Assembly: GCA_948567375.1 (NCBI GenBank)
Contig: OX419758.1
Coordinates: 53,955,473-54,019,472, forward strand
DNA from: Lunularia cruciata
Lineage: Eukaryota; Streptophyta; Marchantiopsida; Lunulariales; Lunulariaceae
Direction of reading: 5' to 3'
Length of the DNA stretch: 64,000 nt
In this document: positions 59,623-64,000 of the stretch, one piece after another
How the letters are laid out: each line of letters begins with the position of its first letter
Numbering within the stretch: the stretch's first letter is position 1
The notes under the pieces: model-generated
Told to the model about the DNA's origin: nothing
What the model saw: the letters and a program-made list of their open reading frames with translations, nothing else
The model's database searches: none
Made by a program: the position numbers and the translations under genes

Positions 59623-62067
59623 ATGGGAAAAGGAGGAGAAGGAACTGATGGCCAACTCGGTGAAAAAGCGGAGAATCTGGCCGCTTGGATTCACGGAGTC
59701 GATGTTCTGAAAATTGAACCATTCGAGTTGCCAGCTGAGCTTGGTCAGTATTACCCATCTTGTACAGTTGCAAGAATCTTCATTGTTAAATCCTGATCAA
59801 GATCTAAAGGCACTTCACCTGAACTGATTGGGTCAACTTCAATTTGCAGCACTAGTGTAACACTCAATTTCTGTGTTCCAGATTGTTAAGATTCTTAAAC
59901 TAATGAACCGGTTGTTCAATTTAACAGCTCCCAATGATGTGAAGGTGGCTGTGAAAGCTGTTGGAATCTGTGGAAGTGATGTCCACTATCTCAAGGTATC
60001 TCTTGAATCATTGCTTCCTGAAGTCCTGCTATGCTATTACTTGACGGTAACATTGGATGGCATGTAGACGTATTGCCAACAATAGCAGTCTGTGTCTATT
60101 TTAAGAGAACTGGGTTTAGAGTGCGGAGACGTTCATTTTAGAAATTGGGAGCTAAGATAGATATTTTTATGCCTTCAATGTCTTTAGCAAATAAAGAGAT
60201 TCTTTAGCCTTTTCGTCGTTTTCTTGTATCTGAGCAAGTCTGATGTAAAAAGCTAAGAAACTTTATCATTCAACAAATCAAAGAAAAACAAGATTCTTCA
60301 CGTTTTTATTCATTGTGTTGGACAACAGCATATGAGATGCGGCGATTTCATAATGAAGGAACCTATGGTTATCGGTCACGAGTGTGCGGGAGTTGTGGAG
60401 GAGGTTGGTAGCAGCGTGAAGCACCTTGAAGTTGGGGACCGTGTCGCCCTTGAGCCAGGCATCTCATGTGGTAAATGTAAGCTTTGTAAAGGGGGGTTCT
60501 ACAACCTCTGCCTCGAGATGAAGTTCTTTGCGACACCCCCTGTCCACGGTTCTCTGGCTAATAGGGTATGTATGTATTCAACTTTTGCAAGTTTAATCGT
60601 AATCATGGCTAAACTGGACCAAGCTTATGAGAAAGTAGCTCCATGGGTTATATACTACACACTTCGCTGGTTTCTCATCACTACCTTCATGTCCCGTACG
60701 TTGTCTTATACCTCAATGAAGAGATGAACAATGGAAATCACCATTTTGGAAAGTGTTTGAGAACAGAAATCCGCAGAGCGTCAATGATCATCTTGTAGTC
60801 CATATGGGTCCTCACACTTGACTGTTGCGAAGCAAGCCGAGTTTCAATTCGTGGATACTGCATATTGGGCCTGCAGTCATTGACGAGGTTGTGTATCCGT
60901 CCTTCATGTGTGGCGGGTTATGTAAACTAAAAGGATGTGTGCTGATTCTGCAGGTTGTGCACCCGGGAGATTTATGCTTCAAGCTACCGGAAAATGTGTC
61001 TCTCGAAGAGGGAGCTATGTGCGAGCCTCTGAGCGTTGGAGTACATGCATGCCGCCGAGCTAATGTCGGGGCTGAGACACATGTCCTTATAATGGGGGCT
61101 GGTCCTATTGGCTTGGTCACTATGTTAGTGGCTCATGCTTTCGGAGCTCCTCGTATTATCATTGCAGATGTTCATCCCGCACGTTTGAAGGTCGCAAAGG
61201 AACTTGGAGCAGATGCTACGGTTCAGGTGACACAAAACTTGGAGGTTAGTACTAAAACTTTTCTTCAGCTGTCTTTGATGTCTCCTCACAACCCTATCAA
61301 ACGTCAAGAACCAATTCTTTTGGCTAGGCAATCCTGAGATTGGATATAAGTCTCTACAAATGATGTGCACTTATCAGTCTGCAACGAATCTTAAAACGTC
61401 AGTGCTGTTCTGAATTGAAATTTATGATCTGCAGGATGTTGATCAAGAGGTCCTAGAGCTTAATAAAGCTATGGGCTCGGACATTGACGTTACGATCGAT
61501 TGTGCTGGCTTCACAAAGACCATGACCCAGTCACTCAAGGCAACTCGATCAGGTGGAATGGTGTGCGTTGTTGGAATGGGAGACACTCAAATGACTATTC
61601 CTTTGACTCCTGCAGCTGCTCGGTGAGAGCCCATTTTTATATTTTGTCGGGCCGTGGATGCATACACTTCACCAATCATCAAGCACTTCTTACTGGACTA
61701 TCCTCTGAACTAAATGAAAACCAAGAACAGACACCCAAGATCGAGGAAGCCATTTGACTCTTGATTTCAAGTAACATAAGCTGATGGATCTTCAACCGAG
61801 GATATGGTATGAAACCTGAGGTTTTTGTGTTTACAACCGAAGATTCTGATATGGTCATGGTGTTGATTGTGCAGGGAAGTCGATATTCGTGGTGTTTTCA
61901 GATATAGGAACACGTACCCACTGTGTATCAACTTGCTTTCCTCGGGGAAACTTGATGTCAAGCCCCTGATTACTCATAGGTTTGGCTTTACACAACAGGA
62001 CGTGGAGGCTGCTTTCGCTACCAGTGCGGCTGGTGGTAATGCCATCAAAGTCATGTTTAATCTTTAG
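59623..62067 (+). CDS. SDH: Sorbitol dehydrogenase (zinc-dependent MDR family)
   Basis: Six exons: 59623-59743, 59928-59995, 60329-60565, 60954-61244, 61435-61622 and 61875-62067. All have GT-AG borders and the phases agree, giving 365 residues (Arabidopsis SDH is 364). Catalytic zinc ligands are present in [11 protein letters not shown] and [12 protein letters not shown]. The structural-zinc loop [16 protein letters not shown] has its four Cys. The NAD-binding Rossmann fold is [21 protein letters not shown] with an acidic residue in [12 protein letters not shown], which favours NAD over NADP. The plant signature [23 protein letters not shown] is intact. It oxidises sorbitol and other polyols to ketoses, probably in the cytosol. 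L-idonate dehydrogenase is a close relative in some plants and cannot be excluded by reading alone. No break or missing residue was seen. Confidence 0.93.
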
Positions 62068-63338
62068 AGTGGGCTGATTACCTGTCGATTAGGTTTTTGT
62101 GAATTGCGGGCCCCAATCCCTTCTTTGTTTCAGACGATGTAGAATAAGCACTGAAGTCTTGAAGGAGCCATGCTCCACGTATTCAATGCGTACCTGGCAC
62201 CGTACACAAACATGTCGGTATATAACTTGTAATATGCAATGATGTTCATAGCTCTGCCCTTATCTCTTTTTCCGGAGTGTTGGGGTACAACTGTATTACT
62301 CTATCCAGACGAGAACTTATTATGTAGAAGCAAGTCTACTGTGTAGCACCAGTTTGAATCAGCTATCCAGTAGTCTGTCCATATGCTGTAAGGTATAAAC
62401 AAGGATATAGAGACATAACAAGGATATTGTAGAGGGATCATGACTTAAGAGCAGCAAATGGGCATGATAGTAGTAGTTGCTAGCAGATCAGATCTCGGTC
62501 CCGCATTTGGAGTTTCCTTGAGGTGGTCAAGCTTTGGGCCACCCTAGCCCATTGAGTGCTCTACCTCAGACCTTTAAGGGTAAATCTGATGATTCATGTA
62601 AAGGAACCGTCTTTCGCCGTGGGGTACTCTTTGTCCACTTGGCCCATGTAATTTGACATTCTGGACCTCAGGTGGATTGAGGGATCTCTCTGTCTCTACA
62701 TGGTCAGACGAAGATATGATGAAGGCAATGCGAATAGATAAAATTTAATCTGGAAATCATGCATCTCTTTTGTCGACATATGCAGAGTTTATTGTCTCTA
62801 TTGAGAAACTCGGATGATTGAGGATTTGGCCAAAGTTTCATGAAATATATTGTGATCAAATTGACCATGCCTGATGTTATGAAACATGTGAGTCCATTGT
62901 CTATCCATCTTGATCCCATCACAAGAGAAATAGAACTGATGAAGAGGAAGGGAGCAAACTATATGGGGGTATCTTTGATCGGCTTCTGCTCCTGTTACTC
63001 ATATATGGTAGCATAACCACGATCTCCAGCCCAAGCACAAAAACATATCTACGATACACACATATTGGAGCTCATGATATCCTTCGGAGAACGGGAATGC
63101 CCACCCACCCTTGACTGGCTCGAGTGTGATATATGCAATGTGTTCCTTGTAACCGTCAATCAAAGGAATTGGCATCCTTAGCAACTAGTCGTTTGTAAAT
63201 GTCCATGAAAGTCACATCAATGAAGATGACGTTTGCTTAGAAAGTCCCGAAAGAGAGATCGAAGAGCAAATTATAGAGCAAGTATAAAATGACTGGATTT
63301 TGAGCATGAATCGGAAAGAAGTGGAACAGCTAGTGTAA
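62068..63338. other. 3' flank of SDH and spacer
   Basis: No gene recognised. The first ~300 bases are the likely 3' UTR of the dehydrogenase. Frames of up to 72 codons further on have no features. Confidence 0.5.
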
Positions 63339-63503
63339 GAGGACTGGATTCTGAAAATCCTATTGGGGCTTAGCCCCATTTACCGCCTAGGTTTAATTAT
63401 GGTACGGTTTGATGGGGTCTTCCCATCCTTGTTATTCGATGCATATCCCCTTTTCGATCGCAAAGCAAAAGGAAACGAGCTATTTCGTGTACGAGGACTG
63501 GAT
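63339..63503 (+). mobile_element. Short copy of the retrotransposon tail, 143 bp, with TSD
   Basis: GAGGACTGGAT flanks it (63339-63349 and 63493-63503). The insert carries CTATTGGGGCTTAGCCCCAT, TACGGTTTGATGGGG and TCTTCCCATCCTTGTTATTC, i.e. both hairpins in plus orientation. The usual GCGGTCGCC end is replaced by CCCCTTTTCGATCGCAAAGC, a diverged 3' end or subfamily. Confidence 0.85.
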
Positions 63504-63730
63504 AGTGGACATCGCTGCATGCAGGCAAGGATTGTCTTGACGATCCGGTTTTGGACGATGCAGTCTACACTTACTACTATTTCGTGTCTTTCTCTTTTTC
63601 AATCCACTACACTATTAGTATAACGATACTATACACTATGCACTAGTTTCTGGTATTGTGTGTCAAAGCAGGGTGCCGGGAAGTGCTCCTGACTTCCCTT
63701 CCTGCTCTATCACTTCGCAGTGCACTGAAA
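63504..63730. other. Spacer between the two tail copies
   Basis: No gene or other element recognised. Confidence 0.4.
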
Positions 63731-63833
63731 GAGAAAACGCGACCGCGTGTGAAAACAAGAAGGATGGGAAAAGATCCCAACGAAAAGACAAAGGGGTAAA
63801 ATGGGGCTAAGCCCCAATAGTATCGGTACGAGG
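63731..63833 (-). mobile_element. Short copy of the retrotransposon tail, variant type
   Basis: On the minus strand: ATTGGGGCTTAGCCCCATTT, TACCCCTTTGTCTTTTCG, TTGGGATCTTTTCCCATCC and CACACGCGGTCGCG. It differs from the 2.7-kb copy in the middle (TCTTTTCGTTGGGATC in place of the CTTGTACGGCTTGATGGGGTC region), so it represents a second subfamily. No clear target duplication was found. Confidence 0.8.
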
Positions 63834-64000
63834 AATTGCCATCAAATGAATGCTGAAGTTTCCTTAAGCGCTTCATAGTGGACTTGCTATGGAACATATA
63901 CGTCGTCTTTCATAGACTGTATGAAAGTATAGAACTTTTTGATGCAATTCCTCATTGCTTAGATTCGCATGTGCTTACTTTGCGTCCGGTCTGTCGTCAG
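63834..64000. other. Window end, no feature
   Basis: No gene recognised in the last bases. Confidence 0.4.

Noticed and set aside
1-64000. CRISPR arrays, bacterial operons or prophage
   Set aside because: No regularly spaced short identical repeats; genes have spliceosomal introns and belong to plant families, so prokaryotic features are not expected.

Overview
The window looks like nuclear DNA of a land plant. The recognisable genes are plant families (BYPASS1-like, MIP1/DUF547, non-specific lipid-transfer protein, AAE3-type oxalate-CoA ligase, plant sorbitol dehydrogenase), most have spliceosomal GT-AG introns of about 110-760 bp, and gene-poor spacers contain retroelement debris. A bryophyte such as a liverwort would fit, but that is inference and no marker here proves the species.

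Layout. 1-6.4 kb: spacer, then a decayed but nearly full-length non-LTR retrotransposon (2670-6411, minus strand) with an R2-like order of N-terminal zinc finger, reverse transcriptase, Cys/His knuckle and restriction-like endonuclease, flanked by an 18-bp target-site duplication (TSD). 7.9-17.1 kb: a BYPASS1/ROH1-like gene, a secreted lipid-transfer protein, a broken LRR receptor-like pseudogene and a two-exon gene with a possible methyl-CpG-binding-like N terminus. 17-25 kb: an A+T-rich island and spacer with at most one small doubtful gene. 25-32.2 kb: an oxalate-catabolism pair. AAE3 (oxalate to oxalyl-CoA) and oxalyl-CoA decarboxylase (oxalyl-CoA to formyl-CoA plus CO2) lie head to tail on the minus strand only 411 bp apart. 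The decarboxylase is followed by a tandem array of copies of its own last-exon tail. 35.9-40 kb: a multi-exon MIP1 leucine-zipper/DUF547 gene. 40-59.6 kb: a long region with no gene I can defend, holding a second A+T-rich island, degenerate tandem repeats, palindromes and several retroelement tails. 59.6-62.1 kb: a six-exon sorbitol dehydrogenase. 62-64 kb: spacer with two inverted retroelement tails.

Two results stand out. First, two consecutive enzymes of the CoA-dependent oxalate degradation route are adjacent and co-directional in a plant-type genome. Second, the 3' end of the retrotransposon at 2.7 kb recurs at least eight more times as very short pieces (about 40-145 bp). Five of these have direct repeats of 9-18 bp at both ends, so they look like extremely 5'-truncated target-primed insertions (or a tiny SINE using the same tail), not random similarity. 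All their copies share two short hairpins or the GCGGTCGCC terminus.

Exon boundaries were chosen by hand from GT/AG sites, reading phase and family continuity. No transcript evidence was available.
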